The notes beneath the pieces are model-generated. The model had not been told where the DNA came from, ran no database searches, and worked only from the letters and a program-made list of their open reading frames with translations. Source: Actinomycetota bacterium (GTDB taxonomy: Bacteria; Actinomycetota; Humimicrobiia; Humimicrobiales; Humimicrobiaceae). Taken from it: a stretch of 10,224 nucleotides of DNA. The position numbers and the translations under genes were made by a program. Below are positions 1-7,800 of the stretch, one piece after another. The DNA is taken from contig JAMCVO010000327.1 in the NCBI GenBank assembly GCA_023475715.1, positions 1 to 10,224 of the forward strand, given 5' to 3'. Each line of letters starts with the position of its first letter. Position 1 is the stretch's first letter.

Positions 1-21
1 GCTTGCCTCCGCCATGGATAA

Positions 22-1002
22 GAACAATCTTCAAATGTTTATTACAATGAAACACAGGTTGAACTGGCAGAAAAGCTATGCAGGATAACAGAGTTTGGGC
101 AGAAAGTCTTTTTTGCAAACAGCGGTACCGAAGCAATTGAAGGTGCCGTAAAACTTGCAAGAAAATATGCAAAGGAAAAAATTTCACCTCAAAAATATAG
201 AATTATTTCATTCTACAAGTCGTTCCACGGCAGGACCATGGGTGCGCTTTCCGCAACTGCTCAGGAGGAGAAGCAAAAAGTATTTCAACCACTTCTGGAG
301 GGCTTTGATTATGCGAATTTAAATGATCTGGATTCCGTAATCAGCAAAGTAGACAGCCAAACCTGCGCAATATTAGTTGAACCCATCCAGGGTGAAGGCG
401 GAATAAATGTTGCCTCGAAAGAATTTTTAAAAGCTTTAAGAGAATTATGTAATAAGGAAAAAATCTTGCTTATTCTGGATGAGGTACAGACCGGATTTGG
501 AAGGACCGGTAAAATGTTCGCTTATCAGAATTATGGTCTTTATCCTGACATTCTTGTTGTTGCAAAAAGTCTTGGCGGCGGTATGCCGATTGGAGCAATA
601 ATTTCTACTGATGAGATAAGTTCGGTTTTTACTCCAGGCAGCCACGGTTCAACCTTTGGGGGCAATGCAGCATCATGTGCAGCAGGATGTGCAGCGGTAG
701 ACTACTTGCTAAAAAAGGACCTGCCTCGCAGGGCTGAAGTGCTGGGGAAATATTTAATATCGAAATTACTGAAACTTAAGAAAAAGCATAATATAATAAA
801 GGATGTCAGAGGGATGGGATTGATGATAGGCGTAGAGCTTACAAAACCGGTTGCTGAGGGTATCGTCAAAAATGCTCTGGACGACAAGCTGGTTCTTAAT
901 AAGGTTTCGGACTCGATTTTAAGATTATTGCCGACATTGGTTATAACCCGAAAAAATATCGATTTCTTAATTAATTGGTTGGATAGGAATATCTCAAGAT
1001 GA
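22..1002 (+). CDS. argD: Acetylornithine aminotransferase, 5'-truncated
   Basis: This cytosolic PLP enzyme interconverts N-acetylglutamate semialdehyde and N-acetylornithine in arginine synthesis. The fragment shows class III aminotransferase hallmarks in order: SNVYYNETQ near the left edge, FFANSGTEA (phosphate binding), FHGRTMGALSAT, LVEPIQGEGGI, LDEVQTGFGRTG, and AKSLGGGMPIGA, whose lysine (codon 565-567) should form the Schiff base with PLP. About 325 codons are present; the family usually has about 390-400, so the N-terminus lies off the window. The frame is open only from base 22, because a TAA sits at 19-21 in the same frame. ATG 238 is not a credible start, since strongly conserved family sequence precedes it. 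The stop overlaps the argF start by 4 bases (ATGA), implying translational coupling. An ornithine aminotransferase is the alternative, but the arg context favours ArgD. Confidence 0.93.
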   Translation, partial: EQSSNVYYNETQVELAEKLCRITEFGQKVFFANSGTEAIEGAVKLARKYAKEKISPQKYRIISFYKSFHGRTMGALSATAQEEKQKVFQPLLEGFDYANLNDLDSVISKVDSQTCAILVEPIQGEGGINVASKEFLKALRELCNKEKILLILDEVQTGFGRTGKMFAYQNYGLYPDILVVAKSLGGGMPIGAIISTDEISSVFTPGSHGSTFGGNAASCAAGCAAVDYLLKKDLPRRAEVLGKYLISKLLKLKKKHNIIKDVRGMGLMIGVELTKPVAEGIVKNALDDKLVLNKVSDSILRLLPTLVITRKNIDFLINWLDRNISR

Positions 1003-1919
1003 AAAACAGGCAGAAAGATTTTTTAACTTTAAAGGATTATTCAAAGGAAGAAATTTTAAACCTGATTAACCTTGCAGCTAAAATAAAAAAAGATAAAAAA
1101 CTGTATTCTGATTTGCTGAAAAGTAAAAGCATAGCTCTTTTATTTGACAAGCATTCAACAAGAACAAGATTGTCATTTGAAGCAGGAATAGAGCAACTCG
1201 GCGGAAACTGCATTTATCTGGATGCAAGCACCCTGCAGTTAAAAAGAGGAGAGACTATCCAGGATAGTGCGAAAGTTTTTTCAGGATACCTTGACGGTCT
1301 TATTATAAGAACTTTCAAACAAGAAACAGTTGAAGTGTTTGCAGAGAATAGCACAATACCGGTCATTAATGGCCTTACTGATCTGTACCACCCATGCCAG
1401 ATTTTATCAGACCTGTTTACAATTCGGGAACTTGGAATGCTCAATAAGAATTTAAAATTTACCTATGTAGGTGACTGCAATAATGTATCAAACAGTTTGT
1501 TGATAGGTTTTGCAAAGCTTGGCATTGACATAACAATAGGATGTCCCAAAGTTTATAAACCGTCCGAAGATGTAATGAACTATGTTATGGATTTCGCAAA
1601 AGAAAGTGAAAGCAGTATAAATATAACTGATGACCCTCTGAAAGCCGTGGAAAATGCTGATATTATATATACTGATGTGTGGATAAGCATGGGAGATGAA
1701 GACTCCGAAGAAAAGATTAAAGCACTGACAAAATTCCAGGTAAATTCGAAGCTTGTATATTATGCCAAACCGGAAGTCAGGATAATGCATTGCCTTCCCG
1801 CTCACAGAGGACATGAAATAACTTCAGAAATTATGGATGGTAAAAATTCTATAGTATGGCAGCAGGCAGAAAACAGGCTTTATGCTCAAAAGGCGTTGCT
1901 TGTCTACCTGTATTCTTAA
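999..1919 (+). CDS. argF: Ornithine carbamoyltransferase
   Basis: It transfers the carbamoyl group from carbamoyl phosphate to ornithine, giving citrulline; cytosolic, and normally a homotrimer or a multiple of it. The 306-residue length is typical. Visible motifs are the carbamoyl-phosphate loop STRTR (residues 53-57), HPCQ (131-134), YVGDCNNVSNS in the second domain (156-166), the ornithine-binding DVWISMGDE (226-234) and the catalytic HCLPAHRG (264-271). The SMG and HCLP motifs separate it from aspartate carbamoyltransferase and argue for an anabolic or catabolic OTCase rather than a related transcarbamylase. The ATG at 999 overlaps the argD stop, with AGGA at 985-988 about 10 bases upstream. 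The arginine-synthesis neighbours make the anabolic role (argF rather than arcB) the better call. Confidence 0.96.
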   Translation: MKNRQKDFLTLKDYSKEEILNLINLAAKIKKDKKLYSDLLKSKSIALLFDKHSTRTRLSFEAGIEQLGGNCIYLDASTLQLKRGETIQDSAKVFSGYLDGLIIRTFKQETVEVFAENSTIPVINGLTDLYHPCQILSDLFTIRELGMLNKNLKFTYVGDCNNVSNSLLIGFAKLGIDITIGCPKVYKPSEDVMNYVMDFAKESESSINITDDPLKAVENADIIYTDVWISMGDEDSEEKIKALTKFQVNSKLVYYAKPEVRIMHCLPAHRGHEITSEIMDGKNSIVWQQAENRLYAQKALLVYLYS

Positions 1920-1984
1920 ATACAGGATAAAATAACTAAATTAATCTAAATAAATAATTATAAATTTTTAAAATTAGAAATGAA

Positions 1985-2440
1985 ATGAAAAGAACTGAAA
2001 GACTTAAACTAATACGGGACCTGATAAAAACAAAAAAAATTAAATCTCAGGAAGAGTTAATAGAAGAATTATCAGCTATCGGCTATAATGTAACCCAATC
2101 AACAATCTCAAGAGACATAAAACAATTAAATCTGATCAAGATAAGGAATTCTCTTCAGGAGGAATATTATGGCCTTAGCAGCAAATATCAGATTGATCCT
2201 CAGTTCAATATTGGTAAGCTTAAATTTAAATTCAAAGAGAATGTTCTGTCTGTTGATTTATCAAATAATATAATAGTAATAAAAACAAATTCCGGTGAAG
2301 CACAGGGAGTTGCAGCCGTTATAGATGGTTCTAACTTTGAGGAAATTATGGGTACAGTAGCAGGGGACGACACCATAATGTGTGTAGCAAATGGTGAAGA
2401 TAATGCAAAAAAGATATTGAAATTTTTTCAACAATTATAG
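1985..2440 (+). CDS. argR: Arginine repressor ArgR
   Basis: It is an arginine-responsive DNA-binding regulator; family members form hexamers that bind ARG boxes when arginine is bound at the C-terminal interface. The 151-residue product has the expected two parts. The N-terminal winged helix-turn-helix (about residues 1-60) includes the recognition helix TQSTISRDIKQL with the invariant Ser-Arg at 42-43. The C-terminal oligomerisation and arginine-binding domain (about 75-151) includes GTVAGDDTIM, with the Asp pair at 128-129 that contacts arginine in the family. It lies between argF (65-bp AT-rich gap) and argG (29-bp gap), so it is probably in the operon it regulates. No strong Shine-Dalgarno precedes ATG 1985 and no convincing ARG box is visible in the gap; the operon operator is probably upstream of the window. 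Confidence 0.95.
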   Translation: MKRTERLKLIRDLIKTKKIKSQEELIEELSAIGYNVTQSTISRDIKQLNLIKIRNSLQEEYYGLSSKYQIDPQFNIGKLKFKFKENVLSVDLSNNIIVIKTNSGEAQGVAAVIDGSNFEEIMGTVAGDDTIMCVANGEDNAKKILKFFQQL

Positions 2441-2469
2441 AAAGTCCGTTAAATTACAGAAAGGAAAAA

Positions 2470-3669
2470 ATGAGCGACAAAGTTATTCTTGCATATTCGG
2501 GAGGGCTTGATACTTCCGTATCAATAAAATGGATTAAAGAAAATTACAAGATGGATGTAATAGCGGCCCTTATTGATTGCGGGCAACCTGACGACCTGAA
2601 AGAAGCTTACCAGAGAGCAATTGATACCGGAGCAAGCAAGGCTTTAATAATAGACGCAAAAAAAGAATTCATAAAAGATTTTATTTTTCCCTCAATAAAG
2701 GCAAATTTAAAATATGAAAAGAATTATCCCTTAGCTACTGCGCTTGCCAGGCCGTTAATAGTAAAGAAGCTTGTTGAAGTTGCCAGCAAAGAAGGTGCAA
2801 AAGCAATTGCACATGGATGCACCGCCAAGGGTAATGACCAGGTAAGATTTGATGTTGGCATAAGGAGCCTGTCTCCAGACCTGCAAATAATAGCACCTTT
2901 GCGTGAATGGAAATTATCCAGGGAAGAAGAAATAGAATATGCCAAGATTCATAGAATCAAGATCAATGTCACTAAAAAAAGTCCGTACAGTACCGATGAA
3001 AACCTCTGGGGTAAGAGCATAGAATGTGGCGTTCTGGAAGATCCATGGGTTGAACCTCCGGAAGATATTTATGGGTGGACCAAAATCAAAAAAGGTACCC
3101 AGGAAAGCCAGTACATTGAAATTGGCTTTAACCAGGGTGTTCCGGTGTCTTTAAATGGTAAAAATGGAACCCCCTTAAAAATTATTCAGCAGATCAATGC
3201 TGCAGCAGGTTCATATGGAATTGGAAGAATCGATATGGTTGAAAACAGACTAATTGGTATTAAATCACGTGAAATCTATGAAGCACCTGCAGCTGTGGTA
3301 ATTATTGAAGCTCACAGGCAGCTTGAAAGCCTTGTTCTGGACAGGGAACTGCTGCATTATAAGTATTTTCTGGAAGAAAAAATGGCCGAAATGATTTATT
3401 ACGGACTCTGGTTTACTCCTCTTATGAACTGTTTGAAGAGTTTTATTAATGAAAGCCAGGAGTATGTTTCGGGAAGGATAAAAATAAAGCTTGAATACAA
3501 AAATTTTTCAGTTACCGGAAGGGAATCGGAAAATTCACTCTATGATTTCAAGCTTGCAACATATGACAAGCAGGATATTTTTGATCCAAAGCATTCAGCA
3601 AGTTTTATAAAAGTATGGGGTTACCCATATGAGGTCCTGGGCTTAAAAAAGAGAATGGAAAAAATTTAA
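2470..3669 (+). CDS. argG: Argininosuccinate synthase
   Basis: It condenses citrulline and aspartate using ATP, through a citrullyl-AMP intermediate, to form argininosuccinate. The 399-residue length matches the common bacterial form. The N-terminal ATP pyrophosphatase P-loop AYSGGLDTS is at residues 8-16, followed by YPLATALARPLIV (86-98), HGCTAKGNDQVRFD (115-128), SPYSTDENLWG (171-181) and IECGVLEDPW (184-193). The C-terminal part carries YEAPAAVVIIEAHRQLE and the SLYDF..ATY segment. The HGCT-A-KGNDQ motif has Ala where Gly is more usual, a conservative change. AAAGGA just upstream of ATG 2470 is a good Shine-Dalgarno. The last four residues, MEKI, are repeated as the first four of ArgH because of a short direct repeat at the junction. 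Only two bases separate its stop from argH. Confidence 0.96.
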   Translation: MSDKVILAYSGGLDTSVSIKWIKENYKMDVIAALIDCGQPDDLKEAYQRAIDTGASKALIIDAKKEFIKDFIFPSIKANLKYEKNYPLATALARPLIVKKLVEVASKEGAKAIAHGCTAKGNDQVRFDVGIRSLSPDLQIIAPLREWKLSREEEIEYAKIHRIKINVTKKSPYSTDENLWGKSIECGVLEDPWVEPPEDIYGWTKIKKGTQESQYIEIGFNQGVPVSLNGKNGTPLKIIQQINAAAGSYGIGRIDMVENRLIGIKSREIYEAPAAVVIIEAHRQLESLVLDRELLHYKYFLEEKMAEMIYYGLWFTPLMNCLKSFINESQEYVSGRIKIKLEYKNFSVTGRESENSLYDFKLATYDKQDIFDPKHSASFIKVWGYPYEVLGLKKRMEKI

Positions 3670-3671
3670 AA

Positions 3672-5114
3672 ATGGAAAAAATCTGGAAGGGAAGAATAAG
3701 CAGTAATACGGATATTCTTGCAGAAAAATTTACTTCATCAATTTATTTCGATAAAGATCTTTACCTGCAGGATATGATTGGAACTTTGGCACATGTAATT
3801 GGGTTACACAGCATCGGAATACTAAAAACTTCCGAACTCAAGGAAATCCTGGAAGGTTTGAAAAAAATTAAAGTTATGGTCGAAGGTGGCAAGCTGCAGT
3901 TTGAATCATATGAAGATATTCACAGTCTTATAGAATATGAGCTTGGTAAAATTATCGGTGGTTCAGCATCAAAGATTCATACAGGCAGGAGCAGGAATGA
4001 CCAGATAGTAGTTGATGAGCTTTTGTTTGTTAAGGAAGCTGTTGTAAAAACAATAAAGCTTCTTGTGGGTTTGCAGGAAAAAATATTAAAGATTGCAGAA
4101 GACGAAAAAAATACTGTTTTTATTGCGTATACCCATATGCAGAAGGCCCAGCCGGTTCTGCTTTCCCATTATCTTCTGTCTTTTTTTGAAAAATTTAAAC
4201 GGAATATTTCCAGTTTATTTTTAAATTTTGAAGAGTGCGATTCTCTGCCTTTAGGTGCTGCAGCTTGTGTGGGAAGCGGATACGAAATAGACAGGAAACT
4301 TCTCGCAAAAATATTAAAATTTACCGGTAAAAGTTCCAATAGCATGGATATTGTCGGCAGCAGGGATTTTATCATGGATTACATTTATACGTGCAGCAAG
4401 ACAATGCTGAATTTAAGCAGGATTTGTGAAGATCTGATAATTTACAGCACCAATGAATTTTCTTATATAGATATAGACGAATCCTTTTGCACAGGCAGCA
4501 GCATAATGCCGCAAAAGAAAAATCCTGACATACTTGAGCTTATCAGAGGCAAAAGTGCCGTAGTTGCCGGGAACATGACTCAATTCATGATGCTTTTTAA
4601 AGGATTACCTTCAACTTACAATAGCGATATTCAGGAAGATAAAAAAATTTTACTCGGTGCTTTTACGGAAACTACTTCAAGTATTGATATTTTTACAAGA
4701 TTGTTGGAAAAAATTAAATTTAACCATGAAACAATAAAAAGAAGCCTTGAATTTGGTTTTCTGGAAGCAACCGATTGTGCCGATTATCTTACAAGAAAAG
4801 GCGAGAGCTTCAGGAAGGCTTATAATATTACCGGGAAGCTGGTAAGGTATTGTATGGAAAAAGGTAAAAAGCTTTCGGAAGTACCACTGCCCGCATTAAA
4901 GAAATACTCTGTTTATTTCGGTGATGATTTTTATGAAAGTATAAAAATAGAAAGCTGTCTTGAAGCCAAGAAAGTTGACTGCGGCACAAATAAAAAAGCT
5001 GTGCTTGATCAAATAAAATCAAATAAAGATATACTTTCCTGTTATAAAAAAGACTTAAAAATCTTACTGGGAAAAATTCCTGTTTTTGAAGACATATTAT
5101 CTGCTTATAAATAA
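3672..5114 (+). CDS. argH: Argininosuccinate lyase
   Basis: It splits argininosuccinate into arginine and fumarate, the last step of arginine synthesis; the family is homotetrameric. It belongs to the fumarase/aspartase superfamily. Visible motifs are HTGRSRNDQ (residues 103-111), THMQKAQPVLLSHYL (154-168, holding the conserved His region), LPLGAAA (192-198) and the superfamily signature GSSIMPQKKNPD (275-286) with the mobile catalytic-serine loop. At 480 residues it is slightly longer than the about 460 of many homologues, with the extra length in the C-terminal part. The start two bases after the argG stop has no strong Shine-Dalgarno of its own, so translation is probably coupled to argG. 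It is the last arg gene; the next gene begins 24 bases later. Confidence 0.96.
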   Translation: MEKIWKGRISSNTDILAEKFTSSIYFDKDLYLQDMIGTLAHVIGLHSIGILKTSELKEILEGLKKIKVMVEGGKLQFESYEDIHSLIEYELGKIIGGSASKIHTGRSRNDQIVVDELLFVKEAVVKTIKLLVGLQEKILKIAEDEKNTVFIAYTHMQKAQPVLLSHYLLSFFEKFKRNISSLFLNFEECDSLPLGAAACVGSGYEIDRKLLAKILKFTGKSSNSMDIVGSRDFIMDYIYTCSKTMLNLSRICEDLIIYSTNEFSYIDIDESFCTGSSIMPQKKNPDILELIRGKSAVVAGNMTQFMMLFKGLPSTYNSDIQEDKKILLGAFTETTSSIDIFTRLLEKIKFNHETIKRSLEFGFLEATDCADYLTRKGESFRKAYNITGKLVRYCMEKGKKLSEVPLPALKKYSVYFGDDFYESIKIESCLEAKKVDCGTNKKAVLDQIKSNKDILSCYKKDLKILLGKIPVFEDILSAYK

Positions 5115-5138
5115 AATATATTTATTTAGAAAAAATTT

Positions 5139-6635
5139 ATGAGTTTTTTAGGAATTGACATAGGTTCAAGTGCCATAAAAGGCATGATTGTAAATGAAAA
5201 TGGCTGCATAATAGAATTTTCAAGAGTACAGACCGAACATTTTTCGCCACAACCCGGGTGGTTCGAAATGGAACCAGAAAATATATTTAAGGTTGTTTTA
5301 AATTTAATAGATTCAATATCGTCAAAAGTTAAAAAATATGATCCAATTAGATCAATAAGTTTTTCATGTCTTGGCACAGCCTTTTTCCCTGTCGATAAGA
5401 TAGGGAACCCATTATATAGAGCCATATCGTCATTAGACAAGCGTTCTATTAAATACCTTGGGTGGCTGGAAAAAAAAGGCATAGATAGTTTTGATGTTTA
5501 TAAAATTTCTGGACAGCCCAGAAATATTGTTTCTTTTTTGCATAATCTTATCTGGCTTAAAAAACATTTAGGCAGGGATTTCAAAAAAATATATAAATTC
5601 CTTTCTCTAAAAGATTATATTATTTCAAGATTAGGGTTAGGACAACATACTGATTTTACTCAGGCTTCAAGGACGATGCTTTATGATTTTAAAGCCAAAA
5701 AATGGTCTGGATATATATGTAATGCCATTGACTTGGATTTTGATCTTTTACCAGAGATTGTAAAGCCGTTTGAACCCTTAGGTATAAATATAAATACAAA
5801 AATATGCGGGGAATTATCATTGCCAAAAAAAGTAACAATATCTTCAGGAGTTCATGACAGTGAGAGTTGTGTGGTGGGTTCAAATTTTACCGGCATTGAA
5901 GATATTTTAATTACCCTAGGTACATATGAAGAAGCGACAATAAATTGTGAAAGATTTAATCCAAATTTAAAGAATTATCAAAATAATATAATTATAGAAG
6001 AGAATGCGCTTGATGGTCTGGTTATAAATTATACGACTTTTCAAACGGGGCTGTTGCTTGAATGGCTTCGAAAAATCTTCTTTTCAGATATGGCTGGAAA
6101 TTTGAAAGCTGATTTTGATGAAATATTCAGAAGTTGCAGTGAAGAAATCAATAATATAATCATAAATCCGAATTTATTAGGTTCAAATTTGCTGTCAGAG
6201 GAAAAGTCTATAAAAAAATATAATAATTATGGTTTTATTACGGGCCTGATGCTAAACGACAGTAAAAACAATATTATAAAATCATTTATTGAAGGGATTA
6301 ATTTCAATATCAGGAAAATCATTGAACTGTTGGATATTTCTGTTATAGAAAAGGTTTTTACGGTTGGCGGCGGTGCTCAATCAGATTTTTTTATTCAAAA
6401 TAAATGTGATATTTTAAACAAAAAAATATGTTCTTTGAAGATCACTGAGTCAGGAGCTTATGGAGCTGCTATAATAGCTGCACTTGCAAGTGGTTTTGGA
6501 AGAAACTTCAATGAGCTGTTTAGTATATTTAAGAATGAAATAGCAAAAGAATATTTTCCTGATAATAAAAAAGTTGAGAAGTACAATAAAAAGTTTAAAA
6601 AATTTACAAAGTTTTCCCAAAAATTTTGTAAATAG
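5139..6635 (+). CDS. FGGY-family carbohydrate kinase
   Basis: It is predicted to phosphorylate a sugar or sugar-derived polyol/ketose with ATP. The 498-residue length and two-domain layout fit the FGGY family. The N-terminal FGGY domain starts with the phosphate-1 motif FLGIDIGSSAIKG (3-15), then TDFTQASRTMLYD (171-183). The expected catalytic aspartate is D240 in GVHDSES, followed by the LGTYE loop (260-264). The C-terminal domain has VGGGAQS (409-415) and ESGAYGAAI (437-445), matching the adenosine-binding region. Specificity (xylulose, ribulose, fuculose, rhamnulose, glycerol) cannot be read from these motifs. It lies 24 bases after argH with only a weak AGAAAA ribosome site, and converges with the regulator gene 72 bp downstream. 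Its sequence looks more AT-rich than the arg genes. The class II aldolase beyond the regulator is a plausible pathway partner; that link is inference. Confidence 0.87.
   Translation: MSFLGIDIGSSAIKGMIVNENGCIIEFSRVQTEHFSPQPGWFEMEPENIFKVVLNLIDSISSKVKKYDPIRSISFSCLGTAFFPVDKIGNPLYRAISSLDKRSIKYLGWLEKKGIDSFDVYKISGQPRNIVSFLHNLIWLKKHLGRDFKKIYKFLSLKDYIISRLGLGQHTDFTQASRTMLYDFKAKKWSGYICNAIDLDFDLLPEIVKPFEPLGININTKICGELSLPKKVTISSGVHDSESCVVGSNFTGIEDILITLGTYEEATINCERFNPNLKNYQNNIIIEENALDGLVINYTTFQTGLLLEWLRKIFFSDMAGNLKADFDEIFRSCSEEINNIIINPNLLGSNLLSEEKSIKKYNNYGFITGLMLNDSKNNIIKSFIEGINFNIRKIIELLDISVIEKVFTVGGGAQSDFFIQNKCDILNKKICSLKITESGAYGAAIIAALASGFGRNFNELFSIFKNEIAKEYFPDNKKVEKYNKKFKKFTKFSQKFCK
6597..6633 (-). terminator. 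Possible - strand terminator hairpin inside kinase 3' end
   Basis: Bases 6602-6615 pair with 6620-6633 to give a stem of about 14 pairs (one G-T wobble) around a four-base CCCA loop. Read on the - strand, the stem is followed by a run of T (A6 at 6597-6602 on the + strand), the layout of an intrinsic terminator for the convergent regulator gene ending at 6708. The stem is very AT-rich, so its strength is doubtful. It overlaps the last codons of the kinase. Confidence 0.35.
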
Positions 6636-6707
6636 AAAAAGTTAAATTATCCAATGCCCCGTACTGTACCCAGCAATTATGGAAGGATTTAAAATAAGCA
6701 AATTGTG

Positions 6708-7673
6708 TTATATTGTGTCCAGCTTTTTATCCAGTTTAAGTATTTCTTTAATGGCTTTTTCATCGGTTACCAGGACATTTACATATCCACCCCTGATAGC
6801 AGCAAGTATTGATTCAGACTTTTGTGCTCCACCTGCCAGCAATATAGAATATGGTATTTCTTTTAGTTTTTGAATAGGCATGGTTATAGCCCTTGATGCA
6901 AGTTTCTCATCGCATATTCTGCCTTCACTGTCAATATAGTTGGAAAATATTCCTGCTATAGCTTTATTTTCTAAAAGAGTCCTGGCTTCATTTTCAGTAA
7001 TTTGACCATAATTTGACAGCCTTTCAAGCTCTTCTAAAGTTAATGGACCCACACCAAAAATGGCAATAGTCAGCTTATCAAAAAGAGCAAAAGTTTTTTT
7101 AATACTGTCGTCTTCAAGCAAAAGATCTTTCATTTTCTTATTTTTTGCTATTTCGGGAGAAAATAATAAATAAGGTTTTGAATTAAATCTTTCTGCAAGC
7201 TGTCTGGACAATTCATGGCACATAATATCCAACCCTGAAAGATGACTTCCACTGGATAATTGAACTATATCAACTTTTTTATTGACTCTTAAAGTTAAAA
7301 AATTCAATATTTTTTGGACAGTAGATCCCCAGGATACTCCAAGGATATCTCCGTCTTCAAGGATTTCTATAAGTAATTCACCAGCAGCCTGCCCGATTTT
7401 ATATTTTAATTCCTCTGAAGGCAGCCCCTCATTTTGAACAATTATTGCTCTTTTAAGTCTATAGAGTGTTTCTATCCTGGTTTCCAAGTCTATAAGGCTT
7501 TTAGATGGAGTATTTATGATTATTTTAACGATACCTGTGTCTTTGGCTTTTTTAATTATCCTATAAATTTTATACCTGGAAATTTTTAATTTTTCCGATA
7601 TCTGATTAAAATTACAATTTTGCTCATAATAAAGTTTTGCAACTTTTATAATAAGATCAGTATTATATGCCAC
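6708..7673 (-). CDS. SorC-family sugar-responsive transcriptional regulator
   Basis: This 321-residue protein has the SorC/DeoR-regulator layout. The N-terminal helix-turn-helix (about residues 8-50, with FNQISEKLKISRYKIYRIIKK) binds DNA. A large effector domain (about 60-321) carries LGVSWGSTVQ (111-120), VQLSSGS (137-143), and GGAQKSES (281-288) followed by GGYVNVLVTDEKA, which form the sugar-phosphate pocket in the family. The start is GTG at 7671-7673, chosen because AAAGGA (7681-7686 on the + strand as TCCTTT) lies exactly 7 bases upstream and no better ATG exists. It is divergent from the aldolase operon and convergent with the kinase, so it probably controls one or both. An operator-like palindrome overlaps its own predicted start site, suggesting autoregulation. 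The inducer is unknown but is likely a phosphorylated sugar. Confidence 0.9.
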   Translation of the reverse strand: MAYNTDLIIKVAKLYYEQNCNFNQISEKLKISRYKIYRIIKKAKDTGIVKIIINTPSKSLIDLETRIETLYRLKRAIIVQNEGLPSEELKYKIGQAAGELLIEILEDGDILGVSWGSTVQKILNFLTLRVNKKVDIVQLSSGSHLSGLDIMCHELSRQLAERFNSKPYLLFSPEIAKNKKMKDLLLEDDSIKKTFALFDKLTIAIFGVGPLTLEELERLSNYGQITENEARTLLENKAIAGIFSNYIDSEGRICDEKLASRAITMPIQKLKEIPYSILLAGGAQKSESILAAIRGGYVNVLVTDEKAIKEILKLDKKLDTI

Positions 7674-7680
7674 TATTGTT

Positions 7681-7686
7681 TCCTTT
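7681..7686 (-). promoter_or_regulatory. Shine-Dalgarno fixing the GTG start of the SorC regulator
   Basis: On the - strand this reads AAAGGA, seven bases before the GTG at 7671-7673. It decides the non-ATG start of the regulator. Confidence 0.75.
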
Positions 7687-7713
7687 AAATGGTAAATACA
7701 ATATTTTCACTTA

Positions 7714-7736
7714 TGCACTTAAGTGCAGTATTACAC
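7714..7736 (-). promoter_or_regulatory. Operator-like element O1 (regulator side)
   Basis: On the - strand the element is GTGTAATAC followed directly by the perfect 14-bp palindrome TGCACTTAAGTGCA (7714-7727). The same bipartite element recurs at 7874-7896 on the other strand with 17 of 23 identical positions. It covers the predicted -10 and start of the regulator promoter, as an autorepression site would. Assignment to the adjacent SorC regulator is inference from position and symmetry. A CACTTA half-repeat also lies at 7708-7713. Confidence 0.65.
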
Positions 7737-7756
7737 ACATTAACAGTTTTTATCAA
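7728..7756 (-). promoter_or_regulatory. Predicted promoter of the SorC regulator
   Basis: Read on the - strand, TTGATA (7751-7756) matches the -35 consensus at five of six positions, followed by a 17-bp spacer and TAATAC (7728-7733), a modest -10. The predicted start, near 7721, falls at the centre of the palindrome. Caution: the TAATAC hexamer is also part of the repeated operator element, so its resemblance to a -10 may be partly fortuitous. Confidence 0.45.
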
Positions 7757-7800
7757 ATTTAATTATAGCTTTTATTTTTATTTAAAGGTAATTAATTTAT

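Noticed and set aside
1920..1984. Possible ARG box or separate argR promoter between argF and argR
   Set aside because: The stretch is AT-rich but has no pair of TGAAT/ATTCA-like half sites and no clear -35, so nothing can be called.
5086..5117. Promoter for the kinase inside the argH 3' end
   Set aside because: TTGAAG with TAAATA at a 16-bp spacer is present, but such matches are frequent by chance in DNA this AT-rich; kept only as a suggestion in a finding.
6655..6675. GTACTGTACC as a terminator or operator in the convergent gap
   Set aside because: The inverted repeat is only four bases per arm with no T run, and it does not resemble the GCACnnnnGTGC element.
6679..6873. 64-codon + strand open frame in the convergent gap
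   Set aside because: It mostly overlaps the 3' end of the well-supported regulator gene on the other strand and shows no recognisable family features; it looks like a shadow frame.
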